The notes below the pieces were generated by a model, which worked only from the letters and a program-made list of their open reading frames with translations, searched no databases and was not told the origin of the DNA. 43,843 bases of DNA, taken from positions 1-43,843 of IMG/VR virus record IMGVR_UViG_3300050821_002432; one strand, written 5' to 3'. Numbering within the stretch: position 1 is the stretch's first letter; every line of letters begins with the position of its first letter. The stretch comes from a virus. This document shows, in pieces, positions 33,159 through 40,037 of this stretch. Both the position numbers and the translations under genes were made by a program.

Positions 33159-33782
33159 TTAATTTATTACGTCAACAACACCAAATTCAAGTGCTTGATC
33201 TGCCGTTAAAAACAAATCGTGCTTGAGTAAATCGTTTAATTGCTTTGATTTAAACTTGGTATGTTCCAAATACACCCTTTTTAGCACAGTCATGAACAAA
33301 TCCAAATTTTCGGTGGCATCTTTGATTTCTTCGAGTTTTCCAATGGCACCACCACTGACTTGATGAACCAAGATGTTGGAGTTTTTGGTGATGAAACGTT
33401 TTTTACCGACAACCGATACTAAAGTTGCGGCACTGGCGACTGCTCCTTCACAGAATGTGTAAACTGGAATTGGATTGGTTTTGATTTTATCAACCAAAGC
33501 TAAAGCGGGACTGACTTCACCACCATCACAACTGATATGCAATTCAATTGGGGGAGGTTCTGTCATATTATATATTAATTGCAATAACTTTAACTGTCTG
33601 GTTACTTCATCAATTTGCTTTGATATGGATAAAACCAACGAACGGTCAATATCGTCATATAAATAGATTCGGTTTCCTACAGGGGTTGCGTTGTTCAATA
33701 ATCCATCTGTTGAGAGAGTGATTATTTGTTGTTTATCGTTTGAATCGTCGTCGTCCGCTAGTTTTGGTTTCCAGTGTATCAT
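33159..33782 (-). CDS. ClpP-like serine protease
   Basis: The 207-residue protein has the ClpP core: oxyanion glycines in ISCDGGEV, Ser117 in EGAVASAATL, His140 in NILVHQVSGG and probable Asp189 in KHDLFLTADQA. ClpP works as a barrel-shaped peptidase, with an unfoldase or alone on short peptides. Phage copies may serve as prohead proteases or take over host proteolysis; context here (accessory block, not capsid genes) does not decide. A large inverted repeat precedes the gene. Confidence 0.9.
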   Translation of the reverse strand: MIHWKPKLADDDDSNDKQQIITLSTDGLLNNATPVGNRIYLYDDIDRSLVLSISKQIDEVTRQLKLLQLIYNMTEPPPIELHISCDGGEVSPALALVDKIKTNPIPVYTFCEGAVASAATLVSVVGKKRFITKNSNILVHQVSGGAIGKLEEIKDATENLDLFMTVLKRVYLEHTKFKSKQLNDLLKHDLFLTADQALEFGVVDVIN

Positions 33783-33788
33783 AAAAAT

Positions 33789-33837
33789 AATTAACGGTCA
33801 TCAATAAATATGCAACTCATTGATTAAACCGTTAATT
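33789..33837 (-). terminator. AT-rich inverted repeat upstream of the ClpP-like gene
   Basis: Arms AATTAACGGT (33789-33798) and ACCGTTAATT (33828-33837) are perfectly complementary, and inside them ATCAAT (33800-33805) pairs with ATTGAT (33819-33824). On the minus strand the hairpin is followed by a T-rich tract. It may end the metallophosphoesterase transcript, or act as an operator for the ClpP-like gene that begins 7 bases away. Confidence 0.5.
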
Positions 33838-33845
33838 ATTTGCGA

Positions 33846-34613
33846 TTACAAATCTTTTAAATCTTTAATGATCAATTTTCCATTTTTAATTAAAAGATAT
33901 TGACCTAAATGGCAGTCGATATTCAAATTATCACAAGTTGTCAAATCAAGATTACCATCAGCATGATGCCCAATGACTCTGTCACCTGATGTATGACCAA
34001 CAATCTGTTTTAATCCATCAATTGGTTCAAATTCGTGTTTAAAATCTTGCCACACGATTCCACCAACCTTATATCTTCCACCACGAGCACCACCACATCC
34101 ATATAACCAGTGACGACCACCGTTACAAAGATGCAATTCAGCTTGAATGATCTGTTCATCCAACCATTTGCTAATCTCTGATTTAATCGGATTGATTAAT
34201 GGAGGGAAATGATATGTGTTTATTCCAGCATGGGAACAAAACCAATCATCGATCCAAATATACCATTTGAATTTGTCTCTGATTGCTGGTAAAAAATTAC
34301 CTAAACAATCCATAATAAGAGTATTCTTGTCCTCTGTATATCCCGTACAAATAGTTGTGGTATTATCAAATAGATAATGAATGTCATGATTACCGAATAA
34401 GGTAATAAAGTTATCTTTAAATGTCAATTTCTTTAAAAAATTACATGTTGCTTCCACATCCCATGGTGAATTTCGAGAAAAACTGTCGAACCAATCACCG
34501 AGACACACCACTTGATCATAATTCTCTCTATTGAGAATATGCTCAACGTAATCAATGTTCTGATGTGGATCAGAAAACACCAATATTGTCTTGTTGTTGC
34601 TATTAATTTCCAT
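33846..34613 (-). CDS. Calcineurin-like metallophosphoesterase
   Basis: The 255-residue protein has ILVFSDPHQN (D-x-H, residues 15 and 17), VVCLGDWFDSF (GD), FITLFGNHDIHYL (GNHD) and VGHTSGDRVIGHH (GH-x-H-like). These bind two metal ions in phosphoesterases that act on nucleotides or phosphoproteins, such as the lambda PPase family. The substrate cannot be told. A near-consensus promoter places the -10 box 6 bases before the start codon, so the mRNA is probably leaderless. Confidence 0.85.
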   Translation of the reverse strand: MEINSNNKTILVFSDPHQNIDYVEHILNRENYDQVVCLGDWFDSFSRNSPWDVEATCNFLKKLTFKDNFITLFGNHDIHYLFDNTTTICTGYTEDKNTLIMDCLGNFLPAIRDKFKWYIWIDDWFCSHAGINTYHFPPLINPIKSEISKWLDEQIIQAELHLCNGGRHWLYGCGGARGGRYKVGGIVWQDFKHEFEPIDGLKQIVGHTSGDRVIGHHADGNLDLTTCDNLNIDCHLGQYLLIKNGKLIIKDLKDL

Positions 34614-34619
34614 TCACTG

Positions 34620-34647
34620 ATTATATCAGAAGATTATAAATAGTCAA
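34620..34647 (-). promoter_or_regulatory. Sigma-70-like promoter for the metallophosphoesterase
   Basis: On the minus strand TTGACT (34647-34642), 16 bases and TATAAT (34625-34620) lie 6 bases before ATG 34613. The TGA stop of the upstream gene (34646-34644) is part of the -35 box. Confidence 0.7.
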
Positions 34648-34841
34648 GATTTATCTTTGCCAGTTGGTCCTTGGCAAATATCGCATACTCGATGGAAGTG
34701 GTTGTGGCAGTCACATTTAGGTTTGGATATTGTCTTACGACGAGTTCCCCAATTGATTTTATCCCAACGCAATTGAACATTTTTGAAATTTTCAGGACGA
34801 CGTTTGCTTCCTTTGCCATTTTGTGGTGATTTATTTTTCAT
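34644..34841 (-). CDS. Small basic protein with Cys/His cluster, 65 residues
   Basis: The start MKNKSPQNGKGSKRRPE is a motif seen at the front of many short phage proteins (GKGSxPR). The C-terminal part has CDCHNHFHRVCDIC, which could hold a zinc ion. Total charge is strongly basic. Its start lies 11 bases inside the end of the upstream gene. Function is unknown. An overlapping frame at 34634-34819 is rejected because it lacks these features. Confidence 0.65.
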   Translation of the reverse strand: MKNKSPQNGKGSKRRPENFKNVQLRWDKINWGTRRKTISKPKCDCHNHFHRVCDICQGPTGKDKS

Positions 34842-35145
34842 ATTTTAAATTTAATAAATAATTCATCATTTCATTGGTTGCAAACACTATATGAACGTAA
34901 TTTAAACTCTCGTCCAATAATACACCCATATGCATACCTTTATATTCATCATTTTTATCATGTGGATATAACTGCCATAGATATTCTGGATTAGAACTAA
35001 AATGTTTTACCATTTCATCGGTAAGTTGTTCTTTTGATTTAAAACTTCCTGCAATTATTTTAGGTTTATCTGATTTTAGTAATCTATTAAGACAATCCTC
35101 TACTAATATTCTGTATGGAGGAGCGTGTGTCACATTATCATTCAT
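34831..35145 (-). CDS. Hypothetical protein, 104 residues
   Basis: I do not recognise this protein. It has a helical N-terminus (YRILVEDCLNRLLKS), a stretch KIIAGSFKSKEQLTDEMVKHF and a C-terminal beta/helix end (YVHIVFATNEMMNYLLNL). There is no membrane segment. Its start overlaps the stop of the 59-residue gene upstream by 4 bases (ATGA), which supports both genes. Confidence 0.6.
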   Translation of the reverse strand: MNDNVTHAPPYRILVEDCLNRLLKSDKPKIIAGSFKSKEQLTDEMVKHFSSNPEYLWQLYPHDKNDEYKGMHMGVLLDESLNYVHIVFATNEMMNYLLNLKYEK

Positions 35146-35321
35146 AATTGTTCTTTAATGTCATTTTTTGATACTATCCACATCTGAGCACTACCAACGT
35201 TTCTTCCTTCGGAAATATAAATTTTATCTTCGGTATCCTCCCTTAAATAAATATATCCATGATGTTCTTGTCCATTGTATGTAAATGTGACCCGTGGTGT
35301 ATTTTCTGGAAGTAACATCAT
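35142..35321 (-). CDS. Small hypothetical protein, 59 residues
   Basis: The frame starts at ATG 35321 (a second ATG follows at once) and ends in a TGA that overlaps the next start. An AGAGGAAAA stretch upstream can act as ribosome-binding site. The protein reads MMLLPENTPRVTFTYNGQEH, then alternating strands (YIYLRED, KIYISEG, QMWIVSK), which suggests a small beta-barrel. It is preceded by a promoter on the same strand. Function unknown. Confidence 0.6.
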   Translation of the reverse strand: MMLLPENTPRVTFTYNGQEHHGYIYLREDTEDKIYISEGRNVGSAQMWIVSKNDIKEQL

Positions 35322-35358
35322 ACCATTATTTTCCTCTGCTGTTCATTCATATGATATA

Positions 35359-35386
35359 ATTATAATATAAATATATATAATGTCAA
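35359..35386 (-). promoter_or_regulatory. Sigma-70-like promoter for the 59-residue gene operon
   Basis: On the minus strand TTGACA (35386-35381), 16 bases and TATAAT (35364-35359) lie 37 bases upstream of ATG 35321. This gives a leader that carries the ribosome-binding site. It overlaps the start region of the divergent GIY-YIG gene. Confidence 0.6.
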
Positions 35387-35436
35387 GATTTTTATTTTTT
35401 TATGACGTTTTATTCTATGACATACTATTTATTAAT

Positions 35437-36270
35437 ATGGGAAATGATATAAATATATGGGAAGAAAAAAACTTAACCGAACCAGAGAAGAATTGCTTGT
35501 CGCACAACGTTTGCGAGCAAAACGATATTATACACGTCACAAAAATAGACTTAATAAAGAATCGCTGCGAAAATATTGGGAAAATAAGTGGAATTTACGC
35601 AATAGTGAATAAATTAAATAATAAATATTACATTGGATCATCTAAAAATATTAAACGTCGGTGGGATCGACATATGTCTGAATTAAAGATGTATAAACAT
35701 GCTAATTTGAAATTACAAAATGCTTACAATAAATATGGGAGAAAATCCTTTGTTTGTGTTATTTTGAAATTGGTAAATCCAAATATTAAATCGTTGTTGA
35801 CAGAAGAGCAGAGATATTTAGATATGGCATTTAAACATGAAGAATTGGTTTATAATATATGCCCTATGGCACAAATTCCACCGAATTGGTCAAGAAAAAA
35901 ACATAAAGAGGAAACTAAGATAAAAATGAGGTTGCACAATCACAACTTAGGAAAACCACTTTCCAAAAAAACTAAAAAACTAATTAGTAAAAATAGAACA
36001 GGAAAATTTCATACGGAAGAATTTAAAAACAAAAGATCGATAAAATATACGGGGGTGAATAATCCTAATTATGGTAATCATAAAATAGCTGGAAAAAATC
36101 ACCCTCTATTTGACAATAAAAAATATGACTTTTATAATAAAAAATTAAATACACAAGAATTGTGTACTAGATATGAACTAAGAATTAAATATAATTTGGA
36201 TAAAGATGCGATATCGAAACTTATATATGGTGTATACAAATCCACCAAAGGTTGGGTTTTAAACAAATAA
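35437..36270 (+). CDS. GIY-YIG homing endonuclease (SegA/I-TevI-like) with NUMOD-like repeats
   Basis: This rightward gene is alone among leftward genes, a sign of a mobile insertion. The nuclease domain reads SGIYAIVNKLNNKYYIGSS, then KRRWDRHMSELK, NKYGRKSFV and LLTEEQRYLD, with the catalytic Arg and Glu. Downstream, short DNA-binding repeats follow (SKKTKKLISKNRTGKFHTEEFKNK, NPNYGNH), as in NUMOD3 modules. I place the start at ATG 35437, although an ATG at 35380 is also in frame. The first 50 residues look unlike protein of this family, because a different frame (35457-35612) carries the familiar sequence. The end overlaps the convergent kinase gene by 12 bases. Confidence 0.8.
   Translation: MGNDINIWEEKNLTEPEKNCLSHNVCEQNDIIHVTKIDLIKNRCENIGKISGIYAIVNKLNNKYYIGSSKNIKRRWDRHMSELKMYKHANLKLQNAYNKYGRKSFVCVILKLVNPNIKSLLTEEQRYLDMAFKHEELVYNICPMAQIPPNWSRKKHKEETKIKMRLHNHNLGKPLSKKTKKLISKNRTGKFHTEEFKNKRSIKYTGVNNPNYGNHKIAGKNHPLFDNKKYDFYNKKLNTQELCTRYELRIKYNLDKDAISKLIYGVYKSTKGWVLNK
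35457..35612 (+). CDS. Overlapping alternative-frame ORF, 51 residues
   Basis: In another frame than the GIY-YIG gene, ATG 35457 opens a 51-residue ORF that starts MGRKKLNRTREELLVAQRLR and continues with RYYTRHKNRLNKESLRKYWE. It is basic and helical and looks like sequences at the front of phage homing-endonuclease proteins. It stops inside the GIY motif. Either it is a small separate gene, or it is the true N-terminus and the GIY-YIG gene is reached by a +1 shift. Confidence 0.4.
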   Translation: MGRKKLNRTREELLVAQRLRAKRYYTRHKNRLNKESLRKYWENKWNLRNSE

Positions 36271-36723
36271 TATTTCCTTGAACCCTTCACTATGTGTGGG
36301 TCTTTTATATTTATTGAGCATACGATCTAAAATTTCATCAGGAACTCGTCTACCACCATTTGCTTTGCGTTTCTCTTGATTCTTAATTAATTGATCACGA
36401 GTTCGTTCGAATACATAAGCAATGGCGTCAACATTGTACTTACTGGCCGCAATTAAATAATCTTTACGTTCTTTTGCATTTAAACTGGTAGCATCTATCA
36501 TTACACTCTTACCAGCCTTCAAATATTCATCAAGATTTCTCTTAATTAAACCAAACACTTGTGGTGTGACAGTTTGGTCATCTTCGGATGTACCAAGAAT
36601 GCCGCGAATTTTATCACTGCTCAAATATTTAACATCAGGATGTTCAGCCAGATATTTATCGGCAAACGTAGATTTTCCAGCGCCACTGATGCCCACTAAT
36701 AATATTAATTGATTTTCACTCAT
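36259..36723 (-). CDS. Polynucleotide-kinase-like P-loop kinase
   Basis: The 154-residue protein has a P-loop (VGISGAGKST, 10-19), YLSSDKIRG (Asp pair as in T4 Pnk), SVMIDATSLNAKERKDYL and a lid region with RRVPDEILDRM, the layout of the T4 polynucleotide kinase 5'-kinase domain and related AAA_33 kinases. It could phosphorylate 5'-OH ends of RNA or DNA. The start overlaps the stop of the HAD phosphatase gene by 4 bases, and the pair equals the two domains of T4 Pnkp in separate genes. Confidence 0.8.
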   Translation of the reverse strand: MSENQLILLVGISGAGKSTFADKYLAEHPDVKYLSSDKIRGILGTSEDDQTVTPQVFGLIKRNLDEYLKAGKSVMIDATSLNAKERKDYLIAASKYNVDAIAYVFERTRDQLIKNQEKRKANGGRRVPDEILDRMLNKYKRPTHSEGFKEILFV

Positions 36724-37187
36724 ATATTTAAAATTTTAATTACTTTGTCAGCGTCGGCATCAGTCAATCCAAATACCGAATCCGTTCTAATAAATTGATT
36801 AGGATGAACTTCTTCAAACCCATAACATACATCATCTAAAATAGCATAAGCTTTTAATGTTTTTCTTAATAACCAAACAGAGACTTCATATTCTCTTTTG
36901 GTGGCACTAATATTCGGTGTAACATCAATAATTTTATTGGGATATAAAAAACCCTTGTCAACCATATATTTCTTCAAATTATTCAGTGAATATTCCGTTC
37001 TCCACGAGGATGAAATAACCACATCGCAATCGGTAGACTCTATTATTCTATTAAGAATATCTATCATTTTTGGTGATAGATAGTTAGCGGGATTCTCAAT
37101 ACCTTCACCATTATTAAAGGTTTGATGCCATAATGTTTTATTGTTTAAAACCCCGTCAATATCCGTAAATAATATTTTATCACTCAT
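36720..37187 (-). CDS. HAD-family phosphatase, Pnkp 3'-phosphatase-like
   Basis: The 155-residue protein begins with ILFTDIDGVLN (catalytic Asp9 and Asp11), continues with VVISSSWRTEY (motif II Ser) and has AILDDVCYGF (motif IV Asp pair). HAD proteins with SSSWR are widespread in phages and include nucleic-acid 3'-phosphatases and nucleotidases. Coupled by a 4-base overlap to the kinase gene, it probably provides the phosphatase half of an end-healing pair. A small nucleotide substrate cannot be excluded. Confidence 0.75.
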   Translation of the reverse strand: MSDKILFTDIDGVLNNKTLWHQTFNNGEGIENPANYLSPKMIDILNRIIESTDCDVVISSSWRTEYSLNNLKKYMVDKGFLYPNKIIDVTPNISATKREYEVSVWLLRKTLKAYAILDDVCYGFEEVHPNQFIRTDSVFGLTDADADKVIKILNI

Positions 37188-37293
37188 GTTTAAATGCCTT
37201 CATTATTGCTTGGATGGTTGTACGAACATTCACTCCAAATAAATCATTTTCATTTGGTGGAGTCATAAACCAATTTAAAATTTTTCTAATCAT
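37180..37293 (-). CDS. Possible very small gene, 37 residues
   Basis: A short frame from ATG 37293 fills the gap between two genes and overlaps both by 8 bases. It encodes MIRKILNWFMTPPNENDLFG followed by a short helix and a basic end. There is no clear ribosome-binding site. The neat fit in the gene string is the only support. Confidence 0.3.
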   Translation of the reverse strand: MIRKILNWFMTPPNENDLFGVNVRTTIQAIMKAFKHE

Positions 37294-37489
37294 ATGGAAG
37301 TAGCTCAATCATGAAACATAGAGCCTTTAATGGCCATACTAATGATATTATTAACGGTTGCCATTTCGTATAGGGAACTTCTGGAGTTTTACCCCATCCA
37401 CTATATAAAGTAATCCAATATGTAAACGGTATACCAATTAGATATAAGAATACTAATTCAGCCCATCCCAATACATCTATGTCATTCAT
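37286..37489 (-). CDS. Small two-helix membrane protein, copy A
   Basis: I start at ATG 37489, which overlaps the stop of copy B as ATGA; a much earlier start in the same frame would overlap that gene. The 67 residues hold two hydrophobic stretches, AELVFLYLIGIPFTYWITLY and the segment LIISLVWPLKALCFMIELL. The order YLIGIPFT...KWQP...WPL matches copy B (37486-37671). Such small inner-membrane proteins are common in phages; their roles are not known. Confidence 0.65.
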   Translation of the reverse strand: MNDIDVLGWAELVFLYLIGIPFTYWITLYSGWGKTPEVPYTKWQPLIISLVWPLKALCFMIELLPYD

Positions 37490-37671
37490 ACACTTACTAA
37501 TATTGCTCCGAATATAATTAGAATCAATATTGGCCAGAATATACACAATAATAATGGTTGCCACCACTTAAATGGTGTGACATTATCACCAGAAGCTCCT
37601 ACCATAACAATTCCAAATGTGATTGGAATTCCTATAAGGTAGATAATCAATATTATACATGCATCACTCAT
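37486..37671 (-). CDS. Small two-helix membrane protein, copy B
   Basis: The 61-residue protein has two membrane segments: ACIILIIYLIGIPITFGIVM and PLLLCIFWPILILIIFGAIL. They are separated by a polar loop with KWWQP. Alignment by eye with copy A (YLIGIP.T, K.WQP, WP) shows a tandem duplication. It precedes copy A with a 4-base overlap. Insertion in the host inner membrane is predicted; function unknown. Confidence 0.65.
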   Translation of the reverse strand: MSDACIILIIYLIGIPITFGIVMVGASGDNVTPFKWWQPLLLCIFWPILILIIFGAILVSV

Positions 37672-37676
37672 AATTT

Positions 37677-37859
37677 TTAAAAAAGGTCATTATAATTACA
37701 TTCACATTCCTGATGCGGTCTTTTTGGTTGAGCATCAGTCTGTTTTCTATATTTCCACGTTTTCAATACGGATGTGTGAATAATCAATCTTAATAGATTG
37801 AATACTGGTCTTGTTGTAATGGTTTCAACGGGCCATCCATATTTATCTCGTAATTTCAT
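37677..37859 (-). CDS. Hypothetical small protein, 60 residues
   Basis: The protein reads MKLRDKYGWPVETITTRPVF, then LLRLIIHTSVLKTWKYRK and ends with HQECECNYNDLF. It is basic with one moderately hydrophobic helix. It fits in the leftward string with gaps of 5 and 2 bases to its neighbours, which is the main support. No family recognised. Confidence 0.45.
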   Translation of the reverse strand: MKLRDKYGWPVETITTRPVFNLLRLIIHTSVLKTWKYRKQTDAQPKRPHQECECNYNDLF

Positions 37860-37861
37860 AA

Positions 37862-38068
37862 TTAATATGGCATCCTATACTTTTTACAAAAATCACAAAG
37901 TTTTTCACCCTCAAAATCATTGACATCCAGTGTCAATGATTCAACATTTCCTAAACCATCATAATAGTGTCTGCAACAAGGGCAAAAATACACCTTGCGC
38001 CGGCACGTTCCATATATAAAAAATAACACTATACAGACTACTATGATAATTAAAATTGTGGTTTCCAT
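37862..38068 (-). CDS. Single-pass membrane protein with zinc-binding Cys pairs
   Basis: The 68-residue protein starts with a membrane helix (TILIIIVVCIVLFFIYG) followed by a basic CRRK stop-transfer. The C-terminal part has CPCC near the beginning and CDFCKKY near the end, forming a probable four-Cys zinc site on the cytoplasmic side. It is part of a run of small membrane and Cys-rich proteins (37286-38799). Function unknown. Confidence 0.6.
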   Translation of the reverse strand: METTILIIIVVCIVLFFIYGTCRRKVYFCPCCRHYYDGLGNVESLTLDVNDFEGEKLCDFCKKYRMPY

Positions 38069-38072
38069 AAAA

Positions 38073-38585
38073 TTACCTTAAAGTTTCTCTTAATTGTTCT
38101 CTATTGTTTAATCTTGATTGCTCAACGGCATCATCGTGTTTCTTTTGATCTATTGGATCATAACATTCACAACCACATGAATGTTCAGGCCAATTATCAT
38201 AAACATGAATACCATCTAATGGTTTTTTTGGATCATCAGCCATAGCAAGACAAACACATGCCCATCCTTTTCTAACACCACAAACACATCTTCCTTCTGG
38301 CAATGGGTCTGGTTTAGGTAGAGTGCAACAGTGATGATGAACTGGTAAATGGTAAATGCAATTACAACAACATTGTATAAATGAGGGATCATCTCTTAAT
38401 CCACACCAGTCTATTTTTTCCCCATCATTAGCTTTTGCTTCTTCCACCAAACAGTTTTCATGTGCGAATTCTTTACCATAATTAAGAATAAATGGGTTAC
38501 CATTCGTAGCACTATGTGGTTCTTGGCAAATTCGGCACACACCTTTTAATTGTGCTTCGTTAACTGGTAATGATGGCTTATTCAT
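38073..38585 (-). CDS. Cysteine- and histidine-rich protein, 170 residues
   Basis: I start at ATG 38585, 1 base after the upstream stop. The chain has at least four Cys clusters: CRICQEPH near residue 17, CCCNC before LPVHHHCC, CVCGVRKGWACVC, and CGCEC. They would bind several zinc ions. Proteins with CVCG...GWAC are familiar in phages, without assigned function. A long charged helix ends the protein (DDAVEQSRLNNREQL). It may bind nucleic acid or protein. Confidence 0.6.
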   Translation of the reverse strand: MNKPSLPVNEAQLKGVCRICQEPHSATNGNPFILNYGKEFAHENCLVEEAKANDGEKIDWCGLRDDPSFIQCCCNCIYHLPVHHHCCTLPKPDPLPEGRCVCGVRKGWACVCLAMADDPKKPLDGIHVYDNWPEHSCGCECYDPIDQKKHDDAVEQSRLNNREQLRETLR

Positions 38586-38586
38586 C

Positions 38587-38799
38587 TTAATAGCGTGTAT
38601 CTTCACAAGGAGTTATTTCCGGTACGTTAGTTAAAAGATGACATTTAGTCATATATTTCCACATATCATTCCAGCAATCTATACAAATGTGAATTTTGTA
38701 CACCAAATCCATACCAGTATTATCAGGTAATGGTGGGGTAATAACTAATGCACCTTTTTCAGTCAGCTCATTTTTACATAGATTACATTTAATTTTCAT
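38587..38799 (-). CDS. Small zinc-binding protein, 70 residues
   Basis: The start ATG 38799 is set by GGGAGG, a strong ribosome-binding site 10 bases upstream; a start at 38820 would leave that site inside the gene. The protein has CNLCKNEL near its start and CIDCWNDM in the middle, a typical four-Cys zinc site. It opens the run of small genes down to 36259 and has its own promoter. Confidence 0.7.
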   Translation of the reverse strand: MKIKCNLCKNELTEKGALVITPPLPDNTGMDLVYKIHICIDCWNDMWKYMTKCHLLTNVPEITPCEDTRY

Positions 38800-38830
38800 A
38801 ATTATTGACCTCCCATACATTCATCTTTAT

Positions 38831-38859
38831 AATATACACTATATATCAGTAATTGTAAA
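38831..38859 (-). promoter_or_regulatory. Sigma-70-like promoter for the small Zn/membrane protein operon
   Basis: On the minus strand TTTACA (38859-38854), a 17-base spacer and TATATT (38836-38831) would begin transcription near 38824, leaving a 25-base leader with the GGGAGG site. Confidence 0.55.
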
Positions 38860-38863
38860 GTTA

Positions 38864-39973
38864 TTATAAAAACAATTTAGCTTCTTCCTTCGATGCAGGG
38901 GGTCCCACATATTCAAAAGCATGACAAAGTCGTTCAGATACCAGCCAGCCACTACTTTTATCACTGGGATGATCATTTCTGGCTTTTCTTGAATGTCTCG
39001 TTTGTATCCATAGTTCTGGATGTCTTATACGACTAGAAATCATGGCGGGGTGAGCAGTTTTACTAAAGAAACGACATCCATGTGCTTTAAATATACTTCC
39101 CATGTAATTACTCAATTTAACTCCGATTCCAAGACCTTGGTAATCGGGGAGTACAACGGTTCGGCTTTCTCTCCAAGCTTTTTTCACTATTGGGTGAGGA
39201 AATGATAAAATTGCGGTAAAAGCAATTGGAATTCCTTCCCATGTTGCCAGATAACACTTGGCACTCTTATTTAAACCAGCACTCAGATAGTGATGTGATT
39301 TAAACAAGTCCCATGCTTCATATTTAGAACGGAATACTTCGAGTTCGATATTAGGATGCCGAAGACTCCTTTCCGTGAAATATCGAGTTTCACCCTCAAT
39401 TGGATTATATGTCCAATCAGGTACTAACCACTCAATGATGTCACTATGGCACGAGGCCAATATAATTTTTTTGTTATGTTTTCTTATATATTTCTGAACA
39501 CTGTTGGCTGCGGACTTGGCAACATTCCTGTCAACAACGCTTGTAAATTCATCAATTAATATAATTTTATCTTTACCAATTAAACTCTTGGCAAGATTTG
39601 CTCTAAATTGTTCACCATTACTTAACGCCTTGTATGGTCTAATCCATGCTGGAACAGTTCCAAATCCAACACTACATAGAATTTCACTGGCTTCATGTGG
39701 AGTACATTCTTTAAAATTACTAATCATGGGAATGGTATTATCCCATTTATGTGTACGTATTTTACCAAATTCCTTTAATAATGTGGATTTACCCGCACCA
39801 CTATTGCCATATATCAAACCGATATTCCATTCAGTCGGTAATACAATATTGTTCTTGATAATAACGGTGCTTTTATTGGATATCGGGACATCAAACATTT
39901 TTCCAACAATGTCCGTATATTCATCCTTTATAATAGGAGAAGTTAATATAATTTCCTTATTTAACATGATCAT
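38864..39973 (-). CDS. ABC-type ATPase fused to GNAT acetyltransferase (COG2401-like)
   Basis: The 369-residue protein has an ABC ATPase first: Walker A GNSGAGKST (56-64), signature LSNGEQ (117-122), Walker B IILIDEFTS (137-145) and H-loop His176. From about residue 205 follows a GNAT fold with CYLATWEGIPIAFTAIL and VVLPDYQGLGIGVKL, the acetyl-CoA loop. This fusion is a known but uncharacterised family. No membrane partner exists, so it is not a transporter. It may modify a nucleic acid or protein; tRNA acetylation or anti-defence are both speculative. In-frame ATGs at 39973 and 39967 are alternative starts. Confidence 0.85.
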   Translation of the reverse strand: MIMLNKEIILTSPIIKDEYTDIVGKMFDVPISNKSTVIIKNNIVLPTEWNIGLIYGNSGAGKSTLLKEFGKIRTHKWDNTIPMISNFKECTPHEASEILCSVGFGTVPAWIRPYKALSNGEQFRANLAKSLIGKDKIILIDEFTSVVDRNVAKSAANSVQKYIRKHNKKIILASCHSDIIEWLVPDWTYNPIEGETRYFTERSLRHPNIELEVFRSKYEAWDLFKSHHYLSAGLNKSAKCYLATWEGIPIAFTAILSFPHPIVKKAWRESRTVVLPDYQGLGIGVKLSNYMGSIFKAHGCRFFSKTAHPAMISSRIRHPELWIQTRHSRKARNDHPSDKSSGWLVSERLCHAFEYVGPPASKEEAKLFL

Positions 39974-40037
39974 TTGCGACCCAGTAACCCGTTATATACT
40001 TTGTGAAGAAAATATGAAAAATTTATAAAAATAATTT

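Noticed and set aside
34634-34819. A 61-residue minus-strand frame overlapping the small basic gene
   Set aside because: The competing frame (34644-34841) has the GKGS motif and a Cys/His cluster and its stop matches the promoter layout.
35366-35373. TATAAATA as a T4-type late promoter for the GIY-YIG gene
   Set aside because: The whole stretch consists of A and T and already contains a good sigma-70 promoter on the other strand; a single exact match is expected by chance there.
39504-40028. A 174-residue frame on the plus strand
   Set aside because: It lies antisense to the ABC-ATPase/GNAT gene, whose motifs are complete, and its own translation has no recognisable structure.
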